This document shows positions 20,973 through 31,535 of a DNA stretch of 64,000 bases, one piece after another (the stretch's first letter is position 1; every line of letters starts with the position of its first letter). The stretch lies in NCBI GenBank assembly GCA_903772945.1, contig CAICTM010000122.1:47599-111598 (forward strand). The letters run 5' to 3'. Source of the DNA: Seminavis robusta (lineage: Eukaryota > Bacillariophyta > Bacillariophyceae > Naviculales > Naviculaceae). The notes under the pieces were generated by a model that had not been told where the DNA came from, ran no database searches, and was given only the letters and a program-made list of their open reading frames with translations. A program made the position numbers and the translations under genes.

Positions 20973-21514
20973 ATGACATGTATCACTTTCAATCTGCCGG
21001 ATATCGTATTCTCCAAGGACTTTGTGGAGCGCACATACACCATTCTTAACATCAAAGCCTGGATCGCCTTGTACTGCCTGCTCTACACCCTTCCATGGAT
21101 TCTCTGGATGGTCATTGCCGCCATTGTGGGAACAGGTCCTTTTCCCTGGTGGGTTGCTTTCATTCTATTTAGTCAATGCTGTTCCCTCTATTGGGGCGTC
21201 TTGTCTCGTTGGACGGTTCGATTCACCGTCCGTGCCGACCGCACCGTCGCGCACTACAATATCTTTGGACTAGCCATCTAGCCATTCTTGGTCAAGATGC
21301 GATCTCGTATGACAAGTTCGAATCCATTTCCTACGACGAGAAATCTCGAAGGGTGGTTTATGCCAGGACCCCGCAGTATGTTGAGGAAGTCAAGGAACGG
21401 GTGCCGTCGTGCTTTCGTGGATTTGTCTGTGACAAGGAACGCTACCATGTCAATGAACTGGACGTGTTTCTAAAAGATCATGGAATGAAGGAGGACTCCA
21501 CAGAATCGGCTTGA
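20973..21514 (+). pseudogene. Small membrane protein, interrupted by a stop and frameshift
   Basis: From ATG 20973 the frame encodes an N-terminal soluble segment, two transmembrane helices (WIALYCLLYTLPWILWMVIA and WWVAFILFSQCCSLYWGVL) and VRFTVRADRTVAHYNIFGLAI, then meets TAG at 21279-21281. Past the stop the same frame reads PFLVK. A different frame then gives a plausible continuation, DAISYDKFESISYDEKSRRVVY to the stop at 21512-21514. A TGG-to-TAG change plus a one-base shift near 21290-21300 would explain this. No GT-AG intron spans the gap naturally. The layout (two helices then a beta-rich soluble domain) looks like a membrane-attached PH-like protein, which I cannot name. A base-call error is the alternative to pseudogenisation. 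Confidence 0.5.
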
Positions 21515-22459
21515 GAGAAAAGAATGGTGAACATACATGAGTAGCTAGTTTGTGTGAAGAAGTGTTGTTTTACTGGATTGCTTATTCCGTTGCCAAACGA
21601 AAACACAATTGAAGTGGCTTCGCTCCGTATCGGTAGATAACTTCCCTATGCATACTCTAAAACCCATCATTAGTGGTAGCAATTCGTCAGCCGGTGTTGA
21701 GGACGTACGTCGGAAACTAGAATCATATGACGCCACGAGGATGACATGTTTTGGCCAGTACCAGAATGCTGAAAGCTACTACTGGTATCAAGCAAAAACC
21801 ACACTTTTGATTCTTGCCTGTAGCCATACCGGTACCACACAGCATTCTTACTGCGAAGGGCATCAAACATGGTGTACAGGATGGGGGCATGAACTTGGAG
21901 GCATCATCCAACCACAGTACATACTTGTACTGTATCCCAAATCATACAACACATCATTCCAGATCCTGACAGCACACGTTGCAGAACCACCTGAATTCTG
22001 GGACAAAAGCTTTGGGACGAGGACCCCAAGCTCCTTCAGCATAGTTCAAGTTGCAGAGCCTCACATTCATGCCCTCGAGCTTGTTCCTAGGGATTTCTTC
22101 CCATGTAAATTCGCTTTCAAGCGCAGCAAGATATCTGACCTGTGGGCAGGCTTTCTCACAGGGAGAGCACTTCAGGAAGATAATCTACTACGTACCCACT
22201 CTAAACCCCCATCTCACTTCCCACAGCCTTCCCACTATCTTCTAGCAAGCTAGCCACAGCCGTAGATATCGGTACCTAATCAATCGCAACGATGCAATCA
22301 CCAATGCGCCGGCTCGCGAAATGATGTTAGGGATGAGGCTAATCGCCTGGGCTGAGCCAATGACGGCCAAAATTTTGCTGTTTTCTTTCTTTCTTTCTTC
22401 TAATCATTCCTCTCTCGGGGAGGAGACCTAAGAGCGCTTCTTTTAGATGTGCAGCACCC
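21515..22459. other. Intergenic region, no supported gene
   Basis: A long open frame at 21609-22253 starts at TTG and has no recognisable motif. A TTTC microsatellite lies at 22381-22398 in the leader of the next gene. Confidence 0.4.
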
Positions 22460-24898
22460 ATGACAGAATCGTTGAAAGATGAAGGGGAATGGAAGGAAGA
22501 GTTCAAGGAGGTCCTTGATAGCCTCGAGAGCGGTGGTGACTTTTGCGTCGCAAAGAGCGTGACGCCGCCATGTCTGCATCCCAAGATCAGGCTAGATGGA
22601 ATGGCTGTTGCTGATAAGGACGATGAGAGCAACGAAGATGAGCGACTGGCGTTTCCGCTGACCCAATCACAAGCAAAGCAAATCAAAGCTTTTGCTGAAA
22701 AGGCTCCATTTGGGAAGGGCATGCAAACTGTGGTGGATGAAGAAGTGCGGAAAGCATGGCAAGTTGACAGTTCCAAGGTTATCTTTGACGACCAAGATGA
22801 GTGGAACGACTTCTTAGAAAGCGTGGTACAAGATTGTGCAGGCTGTCTTGGAATAAAACCAGATGTCAGGGCCTCTGTGGAAGCCAATCTTTACAAGCTG
22901 CTGCTCTATGAGCCGGGAGGGCACTTCAAGAAGCACAAGGACACCGAGAAGGAGCCAGGAATGTTTGGGACCCTTGTCATTCAGCTTCCTGCAAAGTACA
23001 CAGGTGGTGCCTTGCTGATTGAGCATTGCGGTGACAAGAAGAAGATTGACTTTTCTTCCAAGAGTCAGGATGTTTTCTTTGTCACCGCCTTCTTTGCAGA
23101 TTGTGAACACGAGCTTCAGGAAGTGACAAGTGGTTGGCGACTGTGTCTAGTGTACAATCTTGTCATGAAGTCACAAGGTGGGCAATCCTCAGTTGCCCTT
23201 CCTTGCGCGGAGGAACTTACTGCCCACGCATCAACGCTCCGGAACCTCGCTCGGCAGTGGAATCATGAGGACTCTGGAATCAGCCAAGATGTGCTAGGCT
23301 ATGTGTTGGAGCACCAATACACCGAGACCAATCTGCGTTTTGCAAATCTTAAGGGTCGCGACAGAGCGGTGGTGGATACCCTGAGAAACGCACGAGACTC
23401 CAATGGCAGGCCCCTGTTTGTTGTTTGTTTGCTCTTGCTGCAAAAGTGGGAATCTGGATCTGCTGAGGATGACGGAGATAATTACTACTATCATCGACGC
23501 GACCGCGACAATGCGACCTATACCATGGAAGAAGTTCATGAGACTACTACCTCTACATGCTTGTGGATTGGACCAAATGACGAAGAGATGGACGAGTTCA
23601 ACCTGGATTTTGATCTACAAGAGGCTCTTCTGGCGGATGAAAGTTTGGAAGATCTATTTGGTGAAGACCCTGACAGGGAAGAAGCCGAAGGATTCACGGG
23701 GAATGCAGGCCCTACCCTTGAGTACTGGTACTACCGTGGTGCTGTCGCCTTTTGGCCCAACTCAAAGAACCTAGACGTCTCCACTAAGGCTGGTCTTCCA
23801 TTCTTGGCCTCCTCTATGTCCTCCGTGGAGTCATCTCTTGTTCCTGCCTTTGCGGCGTCTGTGGTTTCCCTGCTCGAACAGAAGAAAGGATCAATCGACG
23901 GCGATATATTGACAGCTCTTCTTGCAGCTAAGGATGTCAACCTGATGCAGCGAGCGTTTGAAACAATAGCTTGGATCAAGGATAAGGCTCTTGCCACAGA
24001 GATGGTGGAAGCTATGAAAACCTTCCAAGACAGCAACTTAAACAGCACCGCATTGGCAGTTTTGGAAAGAGCATCATCCTTCAAGAGCTCATCTACTCGA
24101 GCCCAGGGAATCGACACCGCGATAGTTTTTCTAGGGCTTTTGGCCCCAAACAGCCTAGAGCCGTTGATTGGTGAAGCCCGAGAGACAATCATCCGAGGGG
24201 CTATGTCTGACTTGCAGAGCTTCCTGACATCAACCAAACAATGCAAAACTTTGGCACCCCTTGCATTCCATTCTCCATCTTTGGGTACTTTCGTCGACGC
24301 CATTATCAACAACGCCAATGCAACCAATGCAGCCATAGCTAGCTCCGTCCTGGCCGAATTGATGAACATGGATGACTTTGCAACCAATGCGGAAGTGTTG
24401 AGGCTTGCTAAGCATCGCTCTGCCCAACTTGTTGAGGCCACGAAATCAGGCATGCCCGCGTTCACCTGGAGGCAGCCGAATGCCAGAATTACTGGAAGCA
24501 GTTCATCGGCTACCCCCGCAGTGTTATCATTCTTGCAGAGCGACGCAGAATCACAGACTTTTTATGGCTTTGACGGCATAGATCATGCTCGAAGGTTTTC
24601 GTTCAAGTACTTTGGCAATGGAAGGGAGTCCGGGTACAGTGCAAGTGCTATCCCTGGTGGCCGTGGCAGAGACGCTTATGTGACTATTACCAAGACAAGT
24701 CACATGTATGATACGATCACAAAAAAGTACAAGGCCCAAAAGATGGAACTAGAGAAAATACTGTCTGGTTTTGGCTTTGACGCGCCTGTTCCTACTGGTA
24801 GGAGGCGCTCTGCCGAAGCATTGGCGGCCGCAGAGGCCGCTCCCAAGAAGTCTAAGACGAGTGGCGGTGGTGGGCCCGATGATCCGGTTGAACTCTAA
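22460..24898 (+). CDS. 2-oxoglutarate/Fe(II) dioxygenase-like protein with long C-terminal region
   Basis: 812 aa from ATG 22460. Residues about 75-235 form a prolyl-4-hydroxylase-type domain: LYKLLLYEPGGHFKKHKD supplies the HxD metal ligands (His159, Asp161), His217 in DCEHELQEV is the distal ligand, and Arg227 in SGWRLCLVYNL would bind 2-oxoglutarate. An acidic insert (about 375-415) and a long region without known domain (about 450-720), with Ala/Leu-rich segments suggesting helical repeats, follow. The C-terminus is basic (GRRRSAEA, APKKSKTSGGGG), a likely nuclear signal. No signal peptide, so it is nuclear or cytosolic, unlike secreted collagen-type hydroxylases. Substrate unknown; hydroxylation of a protein side chain is the family inference. 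The catalytic triad is intact. Confidence 0.82.
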   Translation: MTESLKDEGEWKEEFKEVLDSLESGGDFCVAKSVTPPCLHPKIRLDGMAVADKDDESNEDERLAFPLTQSQAKQIKAFAEKAPFGKGMQTVVDEEVRKAWQVDSSKVIFDDQDEWNDFLESVVQDCAGCLGIKPDVRASVEANLYKLLLYEPGGHFKKHKDTEKEPGMFGTLVIQLPAKYTGGALLIEHCGDKKKIDFSSKSQDVFFVTAFFADCEHELQEVTSGWRLCLVYNLVMKSQGGQSSVALPCAEELTAHASTLRNLARQWNHEDSGISQDVLGYVLEHQYTETNLRFANLKGRDRAVVDTLRNARDSNGRPLFVVCLLLLQKWESGSAEDDGDNYYYHRRDRDNATYTMEEVHETTTSTCLWIGPNDEEMDEFNLDFDLQEALLADESLEDLFGEDPDREEAEGFTGNAGPTLEYWYYRGAVAFWPNSKNLDVSTKAGLPFLASSMSSVESSLVPAFAASVVSLLEQKKGSIDGDILTALLAAKDVNLMQRAFETIAWIKDKALATEMVEAMKTFQDSNLNSTALAVLERASSFKSSSTRAQGIDTAIVFLGLLAPNSLEPLIGEARETIIRGAMSDLQSFLTSTKQCKTLAPLAFHSPSLGTFVDAIINNANATNAAIASSVLAELMNMDDFATNAEVLRLAKHRSAQLVEATKSGMPAFTWRQPNARITGSSSSATPAVLSFLQSDAESQTFYGFDGIDHARRFSFKYFGNGRESGYSASAIPGGRGRDAYVTITKTSHMYDTITKKYKAQKMELEKILSGFGFDAPVPTGRRRSAEALAAAEAAPKKSKTSGGGGPDDPVEL

Positions 24899-25457
24899 CA
24901 TTTCAGCACTACCTCTGCCTGGGATGTGGCACCTGCCCCAGAGCACCTATATCACCAACAACTACTAGTATGTAGCCTAAAGTACATGTAGAGATGCTAC
25001 AGAAATCTATTAACTCTCTTGACGCTAGCTAGAATCCGAAACGGAGCTGACCACTCAGCAGAAGTGATAGCGCCACTGGCTTATGCCGATATGCACTGAA
25101 GCTCTACATGTACACCCTGTCTGTAGCTTTGAATTTTCCTGGACGCGTGATGGACCATCTTTGGCTAGACGTCTCGACTGGAAAGAATCGAAAAAGTACA
25201 AACCGAACGTGCTGGCGGCAAAGACGCTGATCGTAAAGGTTTTGACGGAGAGATTGAATGAACACTTATTGTACTGTCCATTTGATTACTATGTTCAGGT
25301 TTAGTCTCTGGCTGCTCTATCCGTCGCAACTCTTTGCAGGCAGACTCCCAGGAATGCATGAATAGAAAATGGGGCGGTTGCCAGTGGTTAAACTGGCCAG
25401 GATATTGTACAGGTACCATTGTGTGTACGAAATGTTGTGTGTTGGCAGAGAAAGATT
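24899..25457. other. Intergenic region between convergent genes
   Basis: Nothing recognised; holds the 3' ends of the dioxygenase-like gene and the minus-strand DUF285 gene. Confidence 0.4.
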
Positions 25458-26714
25458 TCATTTGTTGGTGCAAATACCTGCAACACATTTGGCTTGGAGT
25501 GCATCCTTCGATGTAGCATTGTTGGCAGCAGACGCTTCCTGTTCCATGACGTTAACCTCGACTGCCCCTGTGTCATTCTGGATGCCATTACGACTCTTGT
25601 GAATGCGGATTGGGCGCAAGAGGGCAGCGTTGCCTCTCATGTATGAAGCGGTACTGGAGGATGGTGTCGCTGCCGTGACAACTTCGGTGACCTGATGATG
25701 ATGCTGCTTGGGATTAAAGATCTCTTGTGTGTTGATCGTGTCCAAGGATCGTCCCTGCCGTGCCCATTGTTGCGTCCAGGATTTCCACAAGGTGTCTTGT
25801 CGGACCGTACCAACCTGAAAAGCTGGAACTTTGTGAAACATGCGTTCCATCTGAGCAATGTTATCGAGCTTCCACGAACTCAGGTCCTTGGAAAAGGATG
25901 TGGCATGGAGAAACATATAAGAGGTATCCCGGAATTGCTGTGTGTTCCATGACGATAGATCCTGATCAAAGGCATGAGCATCGGCAAACATGCGACTGAC
26001 ATCCACCACTTGTGTGGTATCCCATTGATTCAAGGGTTGATTGTAAGCGGTAGCTTTCCAAAACAGTCCCATCATGTTGGTCACCCGAGCTGTATTCCAT
26101 TGATTCAAGTTGGCATTGAACTTTTGCGCCCCAAAGAACATGCGTTCCATCGTTTGAACGTTTGCCGTATTCCACTGTTCCAGGCCACGTCCTTCCCAAT
26201 GGGGACACTGCCAGAACATTAGTGCCATGCTAGTGGCTCGAGAGACATCCCAACCACTCAAATCTTCGTCCGCGGCCAACGGGTGGTTGGAAAAGACTTG
26301 CGAAAAGTCGTCCAATAGCGACACATTCCACTGCGACATAGGCCATCCGTAGGTCGATGCCAGGTCGACATTGTAATGCGTGTGGGACGAGTACTGTTTC
26401 ACGGCTTGTCGTAATTCGTCTGTCGTTTCAAATGCCTTGCGATGGGTACAGGGACCACAGTAGTCTTGTTCTGTCGTGTGATGATTGTCGGGTTTGCGCA
26501 GCACGCTATTTTGGCGGATGCAGAGTGTCATGAACTCTCTCCCATTGAAATGGCACATTTGAACTCGTCGATTGCCACAGGGAAATTCATCGCACTGCAG
26601 AGTGGTACTAGCTCGCGCCAACGACGGCAGCCACAGCCATGTGAGACACGCTGCTACTCTCAACCAACGGCGACTGCTCGTTGTAGGCATTGTTAGGCGG
26701 CTCACATGCCTCAT
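25458..26714 (-). CDS. Secreted DUF285 (BspA-like) protein with CHxNG cysteine module
   Basis: The frame is open from ATG 26924, but the signal peptide (RRWLRVAACLTWLWLPSLARA) lies about 80 residues in, so I take ATG 26714 (418 aa); ATGs at 26723 and 26690 are equally possible. After the signal comes a Cys module (about residues 41-89) with CDEFPCG, CHFNGREFMTLCI and DYCGPC, related to the LCH-x-PPG-type module found before DUF285 in secreted proteins. DUF285 repeats (about 100-320) include LSGWDVSRATSMALMF, LEQWNTANVQTMERMF, LNQWNTARVTNMMGLF and LNQWDTTQVVDVSRMF. The tail is Asn/Ala-rich and ends with CVAGICTNK, two cysteines. Extracellular; ligand unknown. It is convergent with the dioxygenase-like gene. 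Confidence 0.85.
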   Translation of the reverse strand: MRHVSRLTMPTTSSRRWLRVAACLTWLWLPSLARASTTLQCDEFPCGNRRVQMCHFNGREFMTLCIRQNSVLRKPDNHHTTEQDYCGPCTHRKAFETTDELRQAVKQYSSHTHYNVDLASTYGWPMSQWNVSLLDDFSQVFSNHPLAADEDLSGWDVSRATSMALMFWQCPHWEGRGLEQWNTANVQTMERMFFGAQKFNANLNQWNTARVTNMMGLFWKATAYNQPLNQWDTTQVVDVSRMFADAHAFDQDLSSWNTQQFRDTSYMFLHATSFSKDLSSWKLDNIAQMERMFHKVPAFQVGTVRQDTLWKSWTQQWARQGRSLDTINTQEIFNPKQHHHQVTEVVTAATPSSSTASYMRGNAALLRPIRIHKSRNGIQNDTGAVEVNVMEQEASAANNATSKDALQAKCVAGICTNK

Positions 26715-29257
26715 CTTGTGCATACTACAGGTGGCAGGTAACAAACTTCCAAGGGAGTGATTGCAATAAAACCTGGTGGACTGGTTGCTGGGGTCCCTTG
26801 AGACTTGCAATGTTGGGAATTTGTGAGATGCTCTGAGAGTTGCTTTCTTCCAAGCCATGATTGAATCCCGATTTATACTCTTGTTTCTATGGTAAAAATT
26901 TACTGTGACTGAGCCCAGCTGCATTATGCCCCTGATTTATGGGTGGGATAGGGCTTTTCAGTAGGAAGACTACGTAGGTGTACGGAGCATCTGGTGAAAA
27001 ACGTAGGGCCTGCGAGTTGGGTGACCGTTTGGTCGTCATTGTTCTGGTCAGCCAGAAGCCACAACGGCAGAAGGGTGAAAGGCTCCTCGTGAGTGAAAAC
27101 GAGCTACGCCGGTACTGCAGCCAGTACATGTGGCGCTTACTTCAGTGAAAGCGGAAGCTTGACAAGGTTCTCCTGGGACTTGTAGCGCTGCAGCAATGCT
27201 GCTTCAATGCTCGTGAATCGAAGGCGGCCGGCAGGCATCTAGTAGACCTGCCTCGTCTTCACTTGCCCTCCAGCTCCGTGGACACATACTAGGCTGGCTG
27301 GAGCCGTGTTGGAAAGTTGGGAGGTACTACAGTAGTCTATTACATGTATGCATATTGCTGATTACATCTTGTACAGAAACACAGAGGCTGTGTAGATGTG
27401 GCGTTTTCACCTGTGCTTTCATCGACATCCTCCTGTGCAACCACACTCCAACCTGGGACCAACCTTTTCTCAAGAGGACATGACCCAGTACCAGTACTGC
27501 CAATGGATCACTCTGTCCCTTCTTGAAGGCCAACTACTAGTAGCCATCGGGTAGCTGCCCTGAGCACCATTTCACTTATTTGCTCCTATCAACTCACACC
27601 CTCACACCTGTCTTTCATCCTTGGCTCACAGCACTGACTGGGAGGGCCGCACTACGAGCCAAGCTTCTCTGTCAACTAAGGAGATGAGCCATAGAGTAGT
27701 GCAGTAGTATCTTATTCTAACCTAGAAATTCCTAGGTGCTGGGTGGCTAGGGTGGGTCCTGCTGCCACAGCATCCCGTGTTCCCCAACCCTCACAGCACC
27801 GGTGGAGATGTTGTTTTAACAAAACTGTATATGACCGGTATGTAGAATAAAGCCAATAGCCAATGGTTTAGGTGCCGCTGTGCGCCAGGACAGCCAACAT
27901 TGTTCGTGAATCACGGGAATCAAATGGACTGGCTCTAGGCCGTAAAACCAAATGAAGAAATGAGTGTTTGTATTGCTGTTTCACGCTGAGTGCCCTGACG
28001 CAACAAGGTACATGTAGCTCCAACTAGCTAGCTCCATCAGCGGTTGCCAAAACACCATAAAAATAAAGATGCACTGGCCACAAGTGCAGACAAATCTGCC
28101 ACTGAGTAGGCAAGCAAGCTGGTAGCAAGGTACGAGTACTAGTACACGTAGTGTGCTAGCATCTTTGTATCGCGCAAAAGGTCGGCGTTACCTCTCGAAG
28201 AGCGTGATGGACTTGCTGCCGCATTTGTGCAGGGAACAATGAAGTGAATGGTTGCCTCTCGGCTAAGCCCTCCTACCTACCGGTCCATCCAAGACCACCA
28301 GCGGCCCTCACTACGTACTCGGAGTTGCTTGACTCGGGAGCCACTTGCTCTTCTCGGCTCACTATAATAAACGCCATTGTCACATACTCTAATACCTGCT
28401 GGCTGCGCGGTGACTGGCTGGCCGATAGAGGTGATCATTCTGATGGCGGCTGGGTGACCGGTTTAATTGTAACGAGCAGGTTCGGTCTTGGCAAGTCTGT
28501 TTGTACTACAAGTCTAGCTGGAGTAGGTTGCTTCCGCTTTTGGCAGACAGCGTTTTGCGGTCCCCTTCTTTTACCATTGAACCTGGAGAGGTACATGTAT
28601 ATATTCCATTCCTCCGACGAAAACTTACTGGTGGTATTTCCAAGTAGCAAGGCTATCCCTCGGACACACCGTCGGTATGCTTCTTAGTTTTTCTGGCATG
28701 TATAAAATCCCCGGCAAAGGAATTTTTCCCTTTCATCGTTCTGCGCCTGGTAATCAGCAGTGCAGCTACTACTATAGCTAGCTAGTGAACTCTGCTCCTA
28801 CTAGTATCATAGTTGTTTCTCTACTAAGAACTACTACTGGTTGGTTGGTTGGCTAAGGCTAAATTGAGTTGTTGATGTGGAAGGTTTCCGGAGATGATTG
28901 GTGTTACTAAGGAAAAGGAAGAGCCAAGCAAAGGAACCACCCGGGAAGAGATTGTTCAGTTCATCTTGACTGGCCATGGTGCGTGTTGTCTCTGTTACGA
29001 CAAGAGTTGCATTTCTCGTCGGTTGGTTCATGGCGTCATTGCTGTGATGACCGTTTCATTGGAATGTTCTACCAGTATGATTGATAGATGAAGCAAAGTG
29101 CCCAAGATGATTGCCTAAACCTAATGTGCTCAATCGGATCGTTTGGTGGAGTCCTTGGATGGAGGTGCAAGAAGCAAGAAGAGAGGAGCTACCAGAGATT
29201 GATTCGTGCACAGATGCCAGGTTGTTTTGTGTTGTTTTTGTGGCTGTCGCCTTCACC
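26715..29257. other. Long intergenic region without supported genes
   Basis: 2.5 kb with only short frames. The longest plus frame (28244-28687) shows no motif or signal. CTAGCTAG and GTACATGTA-type words are frequent (28010-28030, 28125-28145, 28770-28790). I see no tRNA-like cloverleaf. Confidence 0.4.
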
Positions 29258-29701
29258 TTATCGATTCTTGACGACCACCATGGAGCTCATGACAACTGTC
29301 ATGGCCGCCATGACATGGGTGGCGCTGACACTGGCAATCTCCAAGTGTCGACCGGTCCATCGGATGGCTCGTGGCACCATGTCGTCGGGCACCATCAGGA
29401 GCAGACTGGTTACCACTGGCTTGATGAGTCTGGGCGGTGTGACATGGGCATGTCGGGCCTGAAATTGAGTCCTTCGTCCTCGATTGATCCCTTTCTCATT
29501 CGAAACGGAAGAGCTATGAGTGGCGCGATGGAAGGAAGAGGACGATGCACTTCTACTGCTGCTACTGGAACTAGAAGAGTCGTAGTTTCGCATGGACTCT
29601 TCGGTCGCCATGTTCCGATGAGTGGGTGCCACCACGGCCCACACAAAGCTCAGGGATGCCAGCAACAGCACCAACAAGGGAATACCAACACGCTTTCTCA
29701 T
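29258..29701 (-). CDS. Small secreted or membrane protein, unknown
   Basis: 147 aa from ATG 29701. An N-terminal signal peptide or anchor (MRKRVGIPLLVLLLASLSF then VWAVVA) is followed by a Ser-run linker (about residues 41-66, microsatellite-encoded), a basic central part (KGINRGRRTQFQARHAH) and two hydrophobic stretches near the C-terminus (KPVVTSLLLMVP and ATHVMAAMTVVMSSMVVV). No known family is recognised. An overlapping plus-strand frame of 207 codons is His/Gly-rich without motifs and is treated as a shadow. The clear signal peptide is the main support for the minus-strand gene. Confidence 0.5.
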   Translation of the reverse strand: MRKRVGIPLLVLLLASLSFVWAVVAPTHRNMATEESMRNYDSSSSSSSSRSASSSSFHRATHSSSVSNEKGINRGRRTQFQARHAHVTPPRLIKPVVTSLLLMVPDDMVPRAIRWTGRHLEIASVSATHVMAAMTVVMSSMVVVKNR

Positions 29702-29986
29702 TGTCTTCTTTTGTGGATGCAACAAAGCTTCTGAGATGGGGTTTGATTCTTTCTCTCGCCGAGAATTCTTTGGCCACCGGTTGCGATTGCTATGGTATCT
29801 GAGTCAGGGTACGTGGTGCAAGATTGGTTCCTGCAACTTTGGGGGGTTTGATTTTGTGGATGCCAAGATGGCTTCCTGGCTGTTCCGTTCGGTACACTAC
29901 TAGCTAGTACCGGTACGCTCAGAAACGCGTTGTGTGCAAGGCATCTGAAGAGTTAACCAATCAGGGAACATCATCTGTTTTCAACA

Positions 29987-30229
29987 GGAGTATGGGGCAA
30001 CTATAGGATTTAGATACACAACATGGCACTGCCATCCTTTAAATAGCATGGCAGTTATGTGCAGTTACGTTTTGTGCAGTTACGTTCTGTGCAGTTACGT
30101 TTTACTATTGAAATTAGTGTACTAAAGTTACTTGCAGTTACCACTTGTTACGCAATATTACGCGTATCTACGCTCAAACATGCATTCCGAAACAAACTGT
30201 ATGGAAATCCATAAGTTGCCCCATACCCC
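29987..30229. mobile_element. MITE-like element with about 30-bp inverted ends
   Basis: GTATGGGGCAACTATAGGATTT at the left (from 29990) pairs with the inverse of 30200-30229 (GTATGGGGCAACTTATGGATTT) with few mismatches. Inside are four tandem copies of a 16-bp unit GCAGTTACGTTYTGT (30050-30102), more diverged GTTACNNNTTGTTACG words, and a short inverted pair ATGGCACTGCCAT/ATGGCAGT (30023-30054). No coding capacity, about 243 bp. Confidence 0.7.
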
Positions 30230-30602
30230 AGGCAATGTATAGTACAGCGTAGTACCGAGCGACGACAACTATGGTGCGAACTCTTCCACGGAGCGAACGG
30301 CCACCACACCTCTACCACTAATACAACAAGAGGCTGCTTCTCTACAACTGCCTTGGGTGATGGACTGACTACCAGCATGAATTGTGCTCTTTTTGTGGCC
30401 ATCAAGTCGACAATACCCCTTGAAACTTTGAGTTGGGTGCTCCAGTCTTCATCCAAAGCCACCCATTTATTTACATGGCTCTACAGTGTTGATAGAGTGC
30501 TGATAGTGATGGTTCTAGCATCTTTCCCATGGAGAAATTCATACCAGAATGACAACAAAATGGAATCCAAGCCTGATTTTTCCTTGATGCTCCATAGGAA
30601 AC

Positions 30603-30687
30603 CTTGGAGATAGCAAATCCTTTTTGAGGGGTGGCTCTGTGAGTGTGTTGGGGAGCTAGTTCTGGAAAAGGATTTGCTATCTCCAAG
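30603..30687. repeat. Perfect 22-bp inverted repeat (hairpin, 41-nt loop)
   Basis: CTTGGAGATAGCAAATCCTTTT at 30603-30624 is exactly inverted at 30666-30687. The transcript of either strand would form a long hairpin. It is not next to a gene end (nearest genes at 29.7 and 31.5 kb), so it is not an obvious terminator. Confidence 0.85.
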
Positions 30688-31535
30688 TATTGGTAAAGCT
30701 AATGGCCATTTGGTCAACACTGTTGCCATGGTGGTAAACTTCAATTTTATTTCTTCAATATTATCTTTCTAGGAAGTAGTCATTGCTATTCTGAAATCGT
30801 GAAATAACCCTTTTGGTTAGAAATGATCGCTTATGATTTGGTTTGGCCAAAACTAGAATCCATTTTGACACCTGTCAGGGGTGAAAAACGTCAGCCCGTA
30901 CTTTGTTGTTGATAGTGACCAGTGACCAGACCCTCAAGAAGGTTTAGGAGTGCTTTGGAAATCGGGAATGGGATCATTGCAGCATAAAAGACTAGATTAC
31001 TAGATACAGCCTTGTGGCTCCAAATCCGGATCCACAAACAGCAAGAAAAATACGGGGTCTGGGGGTCTACGGAAGCGGTGGAGGGCCTGGCATTGGCAGC
31101 TCACAGGTGAAGTTATCTACAGCAAGAAATATGATGCCTGTGGGTTACCGGCACTAGTAGTAGTACCGGTACCGGTATGCAGCCAGCCCGCACTACTGAA
31201 TGCTTCACGGTACCGATACGGCAAAATGGTTTGCAGTGATCATGACAAGATGGCAGAGGAGCCATTTTGAAAGAAACTATAGGCTCATGTGTGCAGTGTC
31301 GAACTGTACTAGTATTCAACAGTGGTGAAAAAGTAAGTGTTTTCAAAGGTGTTGACTGAATGAAGTAAAATATCCACATGGAAGTGCCGGCTTCCAATGG
31401 CCGCAATTGACTCGGGCACTGTTCAGGAATTCTCCGCTCCACCTTGGCTTTTAGGATTATAGGCCCACAATTTGGCTTTCTGACCTGCTTTCAGTATCTC
31501 CCTCCTTACCCGCTCACCATTCATTCAGTTAGACC
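30688..31535. other. Intergenic region upstream of the peroxiredoxin gene
   Basis: No supported gene. A TACCGGTACCGGTAT palindrome cluster is at 31164-31179. The last 150 bp presumably hold the promoter, but no recognisable element stands out. Confidence 0.4.

Noticed and set aside
21609-22253. Plus-strand frame of 214 codons
   Set aside because: Begins at TTG; no domain, targeting signal or coding-like bias could be recognised.
28244-28687. Plus-strand frame of 147 codons
   Set aside because: No recognisable motif and irregular composition; insufficient support.
29111-29734. Plus-strand frame of 207 codons
   Set aside because: His/Gly-rich without motif, and antisense to a frame with a good signal peptide; treated as a shadow.
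30148-30462. Minus-strand frame of 104 codons with LDEDWSTQLKVSRGIVDLM
   Set aside because: Could be a transposon remnant, but it overlaps the MITE-like element and has no recognised family; left uncalled.
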